From Bacilli bacterium (GTDB lineage: Bacteria; Bacillota_I; Bacilli_A; RFN20; CAG-826): a stretch of 33,794 nt of DNA. The DNA lies in NCBI GenBank assembly GCA_016302065.1, contig JAEDOI010000009.1:1-33794 (forward strand). Direction: 5' to 3'. The notes under the pieces were generated by a model. That model did no database searches, was not told where the DNA came from, and saw nothing but the letters and a program-made list of their open reading frames with translations. Of the stretch, positions 7,952-16,636 are shown piece by piece. The position numbers and the translations under genes are program-made. Numbering within the stretch: the stretch's first letter is position 1; the number at the start of each line of letters is the position of its first letter.

Positions 7952-9598
7952 ATGAAAAGTAAGTTTATTGCTATGGTTTTAACGGCTATTGGTTTAGCTA
8001 GTTTTTCGTTATCAAGTTGTACATCTTCAACACCAAAAGAAGAAGATTATTATGATCCTGAACATAAGCCATTTGGAAAATATGATGAGGTTGTAAAAGT
8101 TAAGGGTGTTATGGAATTTCTAGCTCATAATGATAGTAGAGTTCCTTCTGATATTACACCTGAAACTAATGTCTTTATCAGAAAATTAAAAGAAGATATG
8201 AATATTCAATGGGACTATCTTTGGAAAGTTCCATCAACTCAATATGAGAATAGACTCACTGCTACAATGTTAGGAAAACAACAACCTAATATTCTTAAAC
8301 TTAATGGTAGTCAATATCAACAATTTTTAAAAAAGGGCTTATTAAAAGATTTAACTGAGACTTATAAATATGCTTCACCTAAAACAAAGGCCTTCTTATT
8401 TAGAGATCCAGAAGTTATTGAAAGTTTAAAAACAGAAGATGGAAAAATTTATGCAATTCCTCAATATGAAAATATCGATCTTTCAGTTCCTGTAATGTAT
8501 TATCGTGCTGATTGGTTAAAGAAAAATAATCTTTCAGTTCCTACAACTCCTGAAGAATTAACTAATGTTTTAAGAGTATTTAAAGAAAAAGAAAACGCAA
8601 CTAGTGGACTAGGATTATCAAAATCAATGGTTGGATCATATTTAACTTTAGATAGATATCTTCAAGTTTTTGGTGCTAATCCATTCTCATGGATTGAAAG
8701 AGATGGAAAGTTAATTGCTAGTGAAACAACAGATGAAACTAAAAATGCTTTAAAATATTATAATTCATTATATAAAGAAGGTTTAATTGCTACAGATTAT
8801 GCTGCTACTGATGTTTCTATGGCTGAAACTGCAATTAAATCAAACAAGACTGGTATTATTTTTGGGCCATGGTGGCAATATGAATATCCACTTGCAGACC
8901 TTTTACCAACTCAAGATTGGGCATGTGCTCCAATTCCACTTAACACGGGTGCTAAATTTATTGTTCCAAAGCAAGAAATAAGTGCATATTATGTATGTTT
9001 AGATAATTTCTCTCATCCAGAAGTATTGATGAAAATGATTAATGCCTATATTGAATGGGATGGAAAAGAAGGATGTACACCAGAAGATGGTTATGTATGG
9101 AGTTGGTGTCCTACTCAATTTCATGATCCATATGAAGTTGACACTCAATACCATCAATTCCAAGAACAAATTAAAATAGATCCTAAAGCTGAAAATCCAG
9201 CACCAGAAGAATGGACAAATCACTTAAAGAATCTTTGGAGCGTTTATCCAGATTTCCTTGAATGGAAAGCAGACCATGGTGCTGTTAAATTCCAAGCCAA
9301 CTGGTTTGCTAATATTTTAGGAAGATTAACTGATGAAGGTGCTTGGAAAGTAATTCTTGATAGTAAAGAAACAAATAGATGGATTTATGAAGAATATTAT
9401 GATTTACCAACTAAATCACAAAAATTATTTGGTGGTCAAATTTCTACCCACGTTGAAGAATATTTTGTTAAAGCCATAATGGGTGAAGTAAATATTGATG
9501 ATACATGGGGTAATTATGTTAAAGAATGGGGATCACTTGGCGGAAGTAAGTGCGAAACTGAAGTTAACGAATGGTACACTGCTAAAAAGAGTGCATAG
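7952..9598 (+). CDS. Sugar ABC transporter substrate-binding lipoprotein (LplA-like, family 1 SBP)
   Basis: A 548-residue extracellular lipoprotein that should capture an oligosaccharide for the two following permeases. From the ATG at 7952 the signal peptide has a basic start (MKSKF), a hydrophobic core and the lipobox SLSSC with the lipidated cysteine at 23; I prefer this start because the upstream ATG (7940) overlaps the GGGAG ribosome site. The ~550-residue length, aromatic-rich C-terminal half and order with LplB- and YtcP-like permeases are typical of the LplA group, larger than MalE-type binding proteins. First gene of the transporter operon, 104 bp after the response regulator; the permease gene follows after three bases. 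Confidence 0.92.
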   Translation: MKSKFIAMVLTAIGLASFSLSSCTSSTPKEEDYYDPEHKPFGKYDEVVKVKGVMEFLAHNDSRVPSDITPETNVFIRKLKEDMNIQWDYLWKVPSTQYENRLTATMLGKQQPNILKLNGSQYQQFLKKGLLKDLTETYKYASPKTKAFLFRDPEVIESLKTEDGKIYAIPQYENIDLSVPVMYYRADWLKKNNLSVPTTPEELTNVLRVFKEKENATSGLGLSKSMVGSYLTLDRYLQVFGANPFSWIERDGKLIASETTDETKNALKYYNSLYKEGLIATDYAATDVSMAETAIKSNKTGIIFGPWWQYEYPLADLLPTQDWACAPIPLNTGAKFIVPKQEISAYYVCLDNFSHPEVLMKMINAYIEWDGKEGCTPEDGYVWSWCPTQFHDPYEVDTQYHQFQEQIKIDPKAENPAPEEWTNHLKNLWSVYPDFLEWKADHGAVKFQANWFANILGRLTDEGAWKVILDSKETNRWIYEEYYDLPTKSQKLFGGQISTHVEEYFVKAIMGEVNIDDTWGNYVKEWGSLGGSKCETEVNEWYTAKKSA

Positions 9599-9601
9599 TT
9601 T

Positions 9602-10570
9602 ATGGAAAAAGAAACAGCGTTAGAATTAAGTGGGGCTGAGCAACCAAAAAAGAAAAAGAAACTAAAGAGTTTTGACAAGAAAAATGGTCAACTCATTTGG
9701 TGGTTAATGCTCCTTCCTGGATTAATATTTACTCTTATATTTAGATATGGTCCAATGTTTGGTGTTATTATTTCATTCCAAGAATTTGGATTAGGATCTA
9801 CATCATTTTTTGGAAATGAATGGGTTGGATTTGATAACTTTACATATGCTTTTCAACTTAAAGCGTTCGGGCAGTCGATTGTAAATACATTAATAATTGC
9901 AGGAAGTAAAACAGTTTTAGGAATTGTAGTTCCTTTAATTTTAGCTTTACTTCTAAATGAAGTTGGAAGCAAATGGTTTGCTAAAATTGTTCAAACTACA
10001 TATTTCCTTCCTTTCTTTCTTTCGTGGGTAATTTTGGGTGGTATATTCAACCAAATGTTCTCATATAATGGAATTATCAATACATTAATAAGTTTATTTG
10101 GGCAAGAAAAAATATTATTTATGCTTGATAATAACTGGTTTAGAGCTATCATTATCATTTCCGATATTTGGAAAGGTATGGGATATAATATGATTATTTT
10201 CCTTGCTGCTATTACTGGAGTTGATATGAGCCTTCATGAAGCTGCTGAAATTGATGGGGCAAATAGACTACAAAGAGTTTGGCATATTACTTTGCCAGGA
10301 ATTCTTCCAACAGTTGCCTTACTTTCAACATTAGCAATTAGTGGAATTTTAAATGGTAATTTTGACCAAGTTTATATTATGTATAACCCAATGGTTTATA
10401 AGGGTGGTGATATTATTGATACGTTTATCTTTAGACAAATCTCAGATAATTTAGATAACGGAATGGGCGTTAGTAGTGCTGTTGGTTTAATGAAGAGCTT
10501 TGTTGGATCGATTCTTGTTGGTGGAACTTATTATTTCGCTTATAAGAAATTTGGATATAGGATTTTCTAG
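9602..10570 (+). CDS. Sugar ABC transporter permease, LplB type
   Basis: A 322-residue inner-membrane permease with a lysine-rich cytoplasmic N-terminus (KKKKKLKSFDKK, ~17-27) and about six helices, the first at ~31-58. The EAA loop that contacts the ATPase is at ~212-235 (EAAEIDGANRLQRVWHITLP). The family transports complex oligosaccharides in Firmicutes. Only three bases separate it from the binding-protein gene, and the ribosome site is weak, so translational coupling is likely. Its ATPase partner is not in this operon; the candidate is the UgpC/MsmX-like ATPase on the opposite strand near 23-24 kb. Confidence 0.94.
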   Translation: MEKETALELSGAEQPKKKKKLKSFDKKNGQLIWWLMLLPGLIFTLIFRYGPMFGVIISFQEFGLGSTSFFGNEWVGFDNFTYAFQLKAFGQSIVNTLIIAGSKTVLGIVVPLILALLLNEVGSKWFAKIVQTTYFLPFFLSWVILGGIFNQMFSYNGIINTLISLFGQEKILFMLDNNWFRAIIIISDIWKGMGYNMIIFLAAITGVDMSLHEAAEIDGANRLQRVWHITLPGILPTVALLSTLAISGILNGNFDQVYIMYNPMVYKGGDIIDTFIFRQISDNLDNGMGVSSAVGLMKSFVGSILVGGTYYFAYKKFGYRIF

Positions 10571-10579
10571 GTAATTATT

Positions 10580-11482
10580 ATGGCTATTAAAACTTCTACA
10601 TCAAGAAAAATTTTCGTAATTTTTAATTATACTTTCTTAGCTATTTTAGCTTTAATATGTATTTTCCCATTCATTCATTTGTTAGCTTTATCTTTTTCTA
10701 GTGATGAATTTACAAGTAAAGGTTTAGTAAGTGTTTATCCTATGGGATTTACATTAGATGCTTACATGATTCTTGCTACAAAACCAGAATTCTTTAAAGC
10801 TTTTGGAATAAGTGTTGCTAGAACTATTTTAGGAACTTCCTTAGCATTACTTGTCATAATTTTAACTGCATATCCTTTGTCAAAATCAAATAAGGTTTTA
10901 AAAGGAAGAACAGCAATTGCATGGATTTTTGTTTTTACAATGTTCTTTGGTGGAACATTAGCTAGTCAATATGTCTTATATAGAATGTTAGGGTTATTAG
11001 ATAATTTCCTTGTCTATATTCTTCCTGGTGCTTGTGATGTTTGGTTTGTATTGATGCTTATGAATTTCTTTAGAGGAATACCAAAAGAAATAGAAGAAGC
11101 AGCATTAATTGATGGATGCAATCATTTCCAAATCTTATTTAGAATTTTTGTTCCAATTTCTCTTCCTGTTATTGTAACAATCGTTTTGTTTACAGCAGTA
11201 GGGCATTGGAATTCATGGTTTGATGGAATATTCTTTATGAATGATTCTAACATGTATCCACTTCAATCATATCTTTATGTTATGCTTGAAAGTTCTGATC
11301 CAAGTAAACTTGCTCAAAACGGTACATTAACACCTGACCAACTTGAAGCTTTGAAGAATTTAGGGAATAAAAATCTTCAAGCTGCTCAGATTTTCTTAGG
11401 CATGTTGCCAATCACTCTTGTTTATCCTTTCCTTCAAAAGTTCTTTATTAAGGGTATAACAATTGGTTCTGTAAAGGGTTAA
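10580..11482 (+). CDS. Sugar ABC transporter permease, YtcP/LplC type
   Basis: A 300-residue second permease of the importer, forming a heterodimer with the LplB-like protein. Helices are visible at ~12-38, 78-98, 112-130, 140-162, 192-212 and 265-285. The EAA loop is at ~171-195 (EEAALIDGCNHFQILFRIFV). The extended loop between the last two helices and the terminal FFIKGITIGSVKG are typical of the YtcP subgroup. It starts nine bases after the first permease gene and ends four bases before the next lipoprotein gene. Confidence 0.94.
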   Translation: MAIKTSTSRKIFVIFNYTFLAILALICIFPFIHLLALSFSSDEFTSKGLVSVYPMGFTLDAYMILATKPEFFKAFGISVARTILGTSLALLVIILTAYPLSKSNKVLKGRTAIAWIFVFTMFFGGTLASQYVLYRMLGLLDNFLVYILPGACDVWFVLMLMNFFRGIPKEIEEAALIDGCNHFQILFRIFVPISLPVIVTIVLFTAVGHWNSWFDGIFFMNDSNMYPLQSYLYVMLESSDPSKLAQNGTLTPDQLEALKNLGNKNLQAAQIFLGMLPITLVYPFLQKFFIKGITIGSVKG

Positions 11483-11486
11483 TAAT

Positions 11487-13172
11487 ATGAAAAAGAAGAG
11501 TTTATTATTGTTAGGTGGAGCTATTTTATTTGCTACTAGTTGTTCTACAACTCCAAAATATGAACAAAAGAATGTTCTTTTAATTGCTAGTGGTTTTAGT
11601 GGAGATAGCACTTATCAAAATGATGTATATTTTAATTTAATAAATAAATATGAAAAAAATAAATACAATGTAAAGTTAAATCTTTTAGAACTTGGAAATG
11701 AATCTTCTGTTTTTGAAGAAAGAATTAAAAATGAGGTTTTATATGAACCTTATGATTATGTTGTTGTTTTAGGAGATGATCTTTCTACATTTGTTGAAAG
11801 TACAATAAAAACATATTTAGGTTATAAATTTATTTTCTTTGATAATGAATCAAATGAAAAGTATTCAAATTCCGTTAGTTTAAATTTTACTCCTGAAGAT
11901 TTTGGATATTTAATGGGGGAGAATATTAAACAAAAACATGAGAAAGATGTTGGTTATTTTTATCGCTATCAAAATTCATTTAATAATAGAAAACTATATG
12001 GAATGTTAACTAATTTGAATGAAAACAGTGATGATATTAAGATTTCTTGTTATGGAATTGAAGAAAGAAATAACGAAGCAAAATCTTTAGATTATATTAA
12101 AAAAGCAACGATAAATAATAACGTCAAACTTTTTGCTGAAGATGTAAAAGATAATGTAACTTATTTTGAAGATAGCTTAGATAAGAATGAAATAATTACT
12201 AGTGCTGTAACTTTAGATACTAAAAAAGATCAAGTAAATATTTATAAAGATTACAACAAAATGTTTAATTATATGTTAGAAAATATAGCGAAAGATAGTT
12301 TTGATTTTGGCTCTAACATTAATTTAGGAATTAAAGATGGTTATCTTTCTAGTAAAGGAATAACGGTTAAAGAAGAAAATATCAAAACTCTTGATGATTC
12401 TAATTTTGACGAATTTGAATCATTAAAGAATAAATATTTTATTGATGTTAGTAAACAATATGACGTTTTAGATAGTGTGTATGGTTTATATCATGAAGCT
12501 GTTCCAAATTGTAGTGAGGCAAATGATTGGAAACATGCTCCTAGACCTGGAGGTGAGAATGGATTAAAACCTGCTTCTTGGAAGGCTCTTGGTATTTGGT
12601 CAACAATTTATTCTCAAGAGAATACAAAAAGAAGTGTTAATACTGGAATAGAATTTAAAAACATGAAAATTTATGGTTATTCTAAGAGAAGAGGATGGGT
12701 TTTTATTGAACATGCAAATCCAGTTGGCGCTTTCTATGATGAAAACTTCGTTAATGATTATCATACAAATTTCGAAGGAAAATATTTTAATAACAAGTTA
12801 GATAAATCTACAAGAATCTTATTAGATAAAGATACTAAAGGTTTTAATTACCATCCTTTTGGTGAACAAACTGATTTAGAAGCTATCGATATGTTAGATA
12901 TTGAATATGTATATTCAACCTTAGAAATAAGATTATTTACATGGGATCAAAACAAACCAAGCGATATTGAAGATGCAAAATATGTTGCTAATATTGGTGG
13001 AGACTGGTGGGTTGAAAAAGGAGCAACTTGGAAACCAGATTGGAGCGCAAATAAAGACGTTTCTTTAGGTCAATTCCGTACTTTAACAAAAGAATGGAAA
13101 ACACTTGAAATGTGTAGTGCACCAGTGGAAGTTGCCAAAAATATATTAGGAAATAAAGAATTTTTACAATAA
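11487..13172 (+). CDS. Lipoprotein: BMP/PnrA-like periplasmic-binding domain plus C-terminal secreted domain of unknown function
   Basis: A 561-residue surface lipoprotein with the lipobox FATSC (C19). Residues ~28-320 resemble the BMP/PnrA fold: a GFSGD start strand, YDYVVVLGDDLS, FIFFDN, and the PEDFGYLMGEN helix. BMP proteins usually bind nucleosides. Residues ~335-561 are aromatic-rich and probably beta-rich (NDWKHAPRPGG, GIWSTIYSQEN, NTGIEFKNMKIYGYSKRRGW, GGDWW, TLTKEWKTLEMCSAP). From memory this pattern recurs in secreted proteins of unrelated bacteria without an assigned function; I could not search for it. Position between transporter and glycan-binding lipoprotein suggests a surface glycan-binding or sensing role. 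The lipoprotein call is firm, the BMP assignment moderate, the C-terminal role unknown. Confidence 0.7.
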   Translation: MKKKSLLLLGGAILFATSCSTTPKYEQKNVLLIASGFSGDSTYQNDVYFNLINKYEKNKYNVKLNLLELGNESSVFEERIKNEVLYEPYDYVVVLGDDLSTFVESTIKTYLGYKFIFFDNESNEKYSNSVSLNFTPEDFGYLMGENIKQKHEKDVGYFYRYQNSFNNRKLYGMLTNLNENSDDIKISCYGIEERNNEAKSLDYIKKATINNNVKLFAEDVKDNVTYFEDSLDKNEIITSAVTLDTKKDQVNIYKDYNKMFNYMLENIAKDSFDFGSNINLGIKDGYLSSKGITVKEENIKTLDDSNFDEFESLKNKYFIDVSKQYDVLDSVYGLYHEAVPNCSEANDWKHAPRPGGENGLKPASWKALGIWSTIYSQENTKRSVNTGIEFKNMKIYGYSKRRGWVFIEHANPVGAFYDENFVNDYHTNFEGKYFNNKLDKSTRILLDKDTKGFNYHPFGEQTDLEAIDMLDIEYVYSTLEIRLFTWDQNKPSDIEDAKYVANIGGDWWVEKGATWKPDWSANKDVSLGQFRTLTKEWKTLEMCSAPVEVAKNILGNKEFLQ

Positions 13173-13187
13173 ATGGAGGATTAAAAA

Positions 13188-15347
13188 ATGAAAAAATTCG
13201 CAAAAATTGCAGTATTATGTTTATCTGCAGTTGCTTTAATGGGTATGTCAGGATGTAACAATGATAATAAAGATCCTGATGATCCAATCGTTGAAAAAGA
13301 AGTTCCAGTTATTGGACTTGAACTTGCTGAATCTATTACTGTAGATTGTGGTGCAACTCAAAAACTTGAAGCAAAAGTTTTACCCGAAAACGCAACAAAT
13401 AAAGCAGTAACTTGGAGTAGTGATAACCCAAATATTGCTACAGTTAGTGATGATGGAACTGTTACAGGTGTTGCAAATGGATCAACTGTTGTTAAATGTA
13501 CTACTGTTGATGGAGGATATGTAAGAGAATGTGCAGTAACTGTAAGAGGATATAAATTATCAAGTAAAGTATTTGAAAATTTTGGTCTTGTTGTAACTAA
13601 TGAAAGTTATAATGCATCTCAAGAAAGTGGTAGCAAAACAGAGTATAAAGATTATAAAGTAGATGATTCTAATGAAGATTATTTACAATTTAGTTTTAAT
13701 AGAAAAGAAACTAAAGATTGGTCAAGTGTTCAATGCTGGTATAATCAAAAGGACACTTATTCAAGCTTAGAAATGGAAGTTGAACTTGTTGAAGGAAGTG
13801 TTCCAGCAATTATGGTTGAATTTAGTGGAGAAGCACATTTTAAACAATTTAAACGAATTAATTTAGAAAAAGGTAAAATTTCTAAATTTTCAATGAATAT
13901 CAGTGATTATAATGTTAAAACTGGTGAACAAGGAGATGGTTCTTGGGGATTTATTTTCCTTGAATTAAACAATCCAAATGATAGTAGTGATGCAACTCGT
14001 GGAAATGACGAAAATGTTGTTATTAGAATTAGAAAAATGGCTTTAGTCGAAGGAACTAAAACTGCACCAGAAAAAATTAATGGATTAAGATTTGACACTA
14101 TTTTAAATAAATTAGTATTTGAAAAGGATGTCGCCGCTACAAATTATGGACTTGAAGTTTATAAGATTGAAGGAGAAACAGAGACATTATTAGATCTTGA
14201 TGTTCGTATGACTCGTTTTGCTGTTGCTGGAGAAAAGATTCCTAATATGGAAGTTGCTTTTACACCAAAGAAAACTGCAGAAGTAAATGAAAACTTTGCT
14301 GAAGTTCCAGGAAGTTATAAAGCTAGAGTTAAAGGCATTAATTCAGTTGGTGAAGGTGAATGGTGTGATTTTGTTAATTTTGTAATTGAAGATAAAGGTG
14401 AATCTACTACCGGTTATAAACATACTAATATATTAAATGATGGTGAAGTTACTGTTAATGAATTTAATCAAGGAGCAAATAAAGATACTTATAAAGCTGA
14501 ATTAACTGATGAAGGTTATAAATTATCATTTACTGGTGCTACAACAGAAAATGAATGGCAAATTTGGGACGCTTTTGTTGCAAAATACGATACAACAAAA
14601 GAATATTCAAAACTTATTGTTAAATTTAAAGTTTTAAAATCCGCTAATCCTATTCAAAAAGTAGTTGTTGAATTAGCAGCAGGAGAAAGTGATCCAGGCA
14701 ACAACGTTTGGACTATGAATGATGTTTCTCCTGATGAAGAAGGCAATGTTGCTATTGCAATTGATATAACAAAGAGCGTTTCAACATTTAACGGAAGTAT
14801 TATTTTAGGATTTGATCATACAGTTGGTTTAGGAGAAACTGAAATTTTACTCACTAATCTTGAATTAATCGAAAAAGGTGGTTCTGCTTCAACTTCAAAA
14901 TATGTTCATGAGGGAATATTAAATGATGGTGAAATTACGGTTAATGAATATAATCAAGGAGCAAATAAAGATACTTATAAAGCTGAATTAACTGATGAAG
15001 GTTATAAATTATCATTTACTGGTGCTACAACAGAAAATGAATGGCAAATTTGGGACGCTTTTGTTGCAAAATACGATACAACAAAAGAATATGAAAAACT
15101 TATTCTTAAATATAAAGTTTTAAAATCCGATGCTACTCTTCAAAAAGTAGTTGTTGAATTATCAGGAGAAGGTGACAACATTTGGACTATGAATGATGTT
15201 TCTCCTGATGAAGAAGGCAATGTTACTCAAGTAATTGATATAACAAAGAGTGTTTCAACATTTAGTGGATTTATTATTTTAGGATTTGACCATACAGTTG
15301 GTTTAGGAGAAACTGAAATTCTTGTAACAGAATTATCACTCAAATAA
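13188..15347 (+). CDS. Modular surface lipoprotein: Big_2 Ig-like, CBM-like and FN3-like domains with a tandem duplicated C-terminal domain
   Basis: A 719-residue lipoprotein (lipobox GMSGC, C23) with a good TGGAGG ribosome site. Order of modules: an acidic linker, a classic Big_2 domain (~41-120; AVTWSSDNPNIATVSDDGTV, then TGVANGST), a beta-sandwich CBM-like region (~125-290), an FN3-like domain (~295-400; YKARVKGINSVGEGEW), then two copies of a ~145-residue domain (~415-564 and ~577-719), spaced by 162 codons. The copies are identical in long stretches and look like carbohydrate-binding beta-sandwiches, though I cannot assign a CBM family. No catalytic motif is seen. Likely role: hold a polysaccharide at the surface to feed the importer, a Gram-positive counterpart of SusE/F-type glycan-binding proteins (inference). 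Confidence 0.82.
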   Translation: MKKFAKIAVLCLSAVALMGMSGCNNDNKDPDDPIVEKEVPVIGLELAESITVDCGATQKLEAKVLPENATNKAVTWSSDNPNIATVSDDGTVTGVANGSTVVKCTTVDGGYVRECAVTVRGYKLSSKVFENFGLVVTNESYNASQESGSKTEYKDYKVDDSNEDYLQFSFNRKETKDWSSVQCWYNQKDTYSSLEMEVELVEGSVPAIMVEFSGEAHFKQFKRINLEKGKISKFSMNISDYNVKTGEQGDGSWGFIFLELNNPNDSSDATRGNDENVVIRIRKMALVEGTKTAPEKINGLRFDTILNKLVFEKDVAATNYGLEVYKIEGETETLLDLDVRMTRFAVAGEKIPNMEVAFTPKKTAEVNENFAEVPGSYKARVKGINSVGEGEWCDFVNFVIEDKGESTTGYKHTNILNDGEVTVNEFNQGANKDTYKAELTDEGYKLSFTGATTENEWQIWDAFVAKYDTTKEYSKLIVKFKVLKSANPIQKVVVELAAGESDPGNNVWTMNDVSPDEEGNVAIAIDITKSVSTFNGSIILGFDHTVGLGETEILLTNLELIEKGGSASTSKYVHEGILNDGEITVNEYNQGANKDTYKAELTDEGYKLSFTGATTENEWQIWDAFVAKYDTTKEYEKLILKYKVLKSDATLQKVVVELSGEGDNIWTMNDVSPDEEGNVTQVIDITKSVSTFSGFIILGFDHTVGLGETEILVTELSLK
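14430..15343 (+). repeat. Tandem in-frame duplication encoding the C-terminal binding domains
   Basis: Two direct copies with a 486-bp period. Bases 14465-14606 and 14951-15092 (142 bp) are identical by eye; flanking parts differ by scattered substitutions, and copy 2 lacks 12 bp (four codons) around the ELAAGESDPGNN / ELSGEGDN segment. Synonymous sites are conserved as well, which indicates recent duplication or gene conversion. Confidence 0.9.
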
Positions 15348-15360
15348 TTAAAATTTAGTT

Positions 15361-15368
15361 GAAAGGAG
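15361..15368 (+). promoter_or_regulatory. Displaced Shine-Dalgarno of the GH37 gene
   Basis: GAAAGGAG is an excellent ribosome site but lies 38 bases before the ATG at 15407. The intervening 30 bases are a perfect palindrome. If the palindrome folds, the Shine-Dalgarno and the ATG are separated by only the eight bases 15399-15406, the optimal spacing. Confidence 0.55.
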
Positions 15369-15398
15369 ATATTGAGCCTAGAATTCTAGGCTCAATAT
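15369..15398 (+). promoter_or_regulatory. Perfect 30-bp palindrome (mRNA hairpin) upstream of the GH37 gene
   Basis: Arm ATATTGAGCCTAGAA (15369-15383) is exactly followed by its reverse complement (15384-15398). In RNA it would form a 13-bp stem with a four-base loop. It sits in the 59-bp gap between the surface lipoprotein gene and the trehalase-like gene. It could act as an mRNA-stability barrier or attenuator (the downstream sequence is AT-rich without a proper T run), or as a hairpin that brings ribosome site and start codon together. Confidence 0.85.
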
Positions 15399-15406
15399 AT
15401 TTATTT

Positions 15407-16636
15407 ATGGAAGTTAGAAATTATATAAGAAATAACTGGAAAAAATCGATTAGAACACATAATAAATTAGGAAATAGTATAGATGTTCCATATCCTTATA
15501 ATTCACCATGTAGTGAAGGATTATTTGATGAACTATATTATTGGGATACCTATTTTTTAAATAGAGGATTATTACAAGATGATTTGTTAGAACAAGCAAG
15601 AAATAACATTTTAGATATTTCTTATTTAATTTCTAAATTTGGTTTTATGCCAAATGCAGCAAGACTAGATATGTTAACTAGGAGTCAGCCACCATATTTT
15701 GTTTCAATGGTTAATGATTATTATGTAAAAACTAATGATAAAAATATTATTGAATTAACAATAGATTCTATGAATAAAGAAATGGAGTTTTGGATTGATA
15801 ATCGAACAAAAGAGGTGGAAAATACACTAGTTTTTCAATATAAATCTAACTCTGATGATAAAGATTTATATATTAATTTTGTTAATGAATATAAAGCTAG
15901 ATGTAAGAAATTAATAAATGAAAACGAAGATAAAGAAATAATTGGAAGGAATGCTTTAGCTGAATGTGAAAGCGGATGGGATTTTTCATCAAGATTTAAT
16001 CAAAGAGAATTAAATTATGTTCCAATTGATTTAAATTCTTTGATGTATTTTAATCTATTAAAGGTTGATGAATTTAATGTTCTATTTAATTATAAGTCAA
16101 AATATAATTATAAAAAAATAGCTAGGAAATTAGCATTATTTTTAAAAAATCATAATAAAGTTGATGGTATTTATTATGATTATGATTTTGTTAATAATAA
16201 AGTTAGTTCGACTTTATCTATGGCAAGTTTTTATCCTTTTAAATTTAATTTATTTAATTGCAGAAGAAATTATAATAAATTATTTAAAAGATTAGTCCAT
16301 GAATATGGTCTAGCAACTACTGAAAAAGAAGAGGAAGGATGTAACTATCAATGGGGATATCCAAATATGTGGCCTCCTTTAATATTAATTGCTTTTGATG
16401 GAGCAATTAATATTAATAATGAGAAAAAAGCTACTGAATTAGCTTTAATTTATACAAAAACTGTCGAAAAAGAATTTGCTAAAACAAATAAACTATGGGA
16501 GAAATATGATGTAAATATTGGTTCTAGATCAATATTAAATGAATATAGTGAAACGGAGATGTTAGGTTGGACCGCTGGATGTTATAATGTCTTATACGAT
16601 TATTTAAAGGAGAAAAATAATGAAAAAGATAATTAA
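15407..16636 (+). CDS. GH37 trehalase-like glycoside hydrolase
   Basis: A 409-residue cytoplasmic (alpha/alpha)6-barrel hydrolase. GH37 enzymes cleave trehalose to two glucoses with inversion. Signature 1 appears as EGLFDELYYWDTYF (37-50) and signature 2 as YQWGYPNMWPP (314-324). RLDMLTRSQPPYF (86-98) and ESGWDFSSRF (188-197) match conserved blocks. By analogy with E. coli Tre37A, D192 is the acid and E365 (in WEKYD) the base. It is about 140 residues shorter than typical TreA and has no signal peptide. I choose the ATG at 15407; an in-frame TTG at 15359 has no ribosome site. It overlaps the GH3 gene by 17 bp. The fold assignment is strong; the substrate may be a different glucoside given the neighbours. 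Confidence 0.85.
   Translation: MEVRNYIRNNWKKSIRTHNKLGNSIDVPYPYNSPCSEGLFDELYYWDTYFLNRGLLQDDLLEQARNNILDISYLISKFGFMPNAARLDMLTRSQPPYFVSMVNDYYVKTNDKNIIELTIDSMNKEMEFWIDNRTKEVENTLVFQYKSNSDDKDLYINFVNEYKARCKKLINENEDKEIIGRNALAECESGWDFSSRFNQRELNYVPIDLNSLMYFNLLKVDEFNVLFNYKSKYNYKKIARKLALFLKNHNKVDGIYYDYDFVNNKVSSTLSMASFYPFKFNLFNCRRNYNKLFKRLVHEYGLATTEKEEEGCNYQWGYPNMWPPLILIAFDGAININNEKKATELALIYTKTVEKEFAKTNKLWEKYDVNIGSRSILNEYSETEMLGWTAGCYNVLYDYLKEKNNEKDN

Noticed and set aside
8787..9223. Reading frames inside the binding-protein gene and similar short frames elsewhere
   Set aside because: They overlap well-supported genes in other frames, lack ribosome sites and have improbable protein composition.
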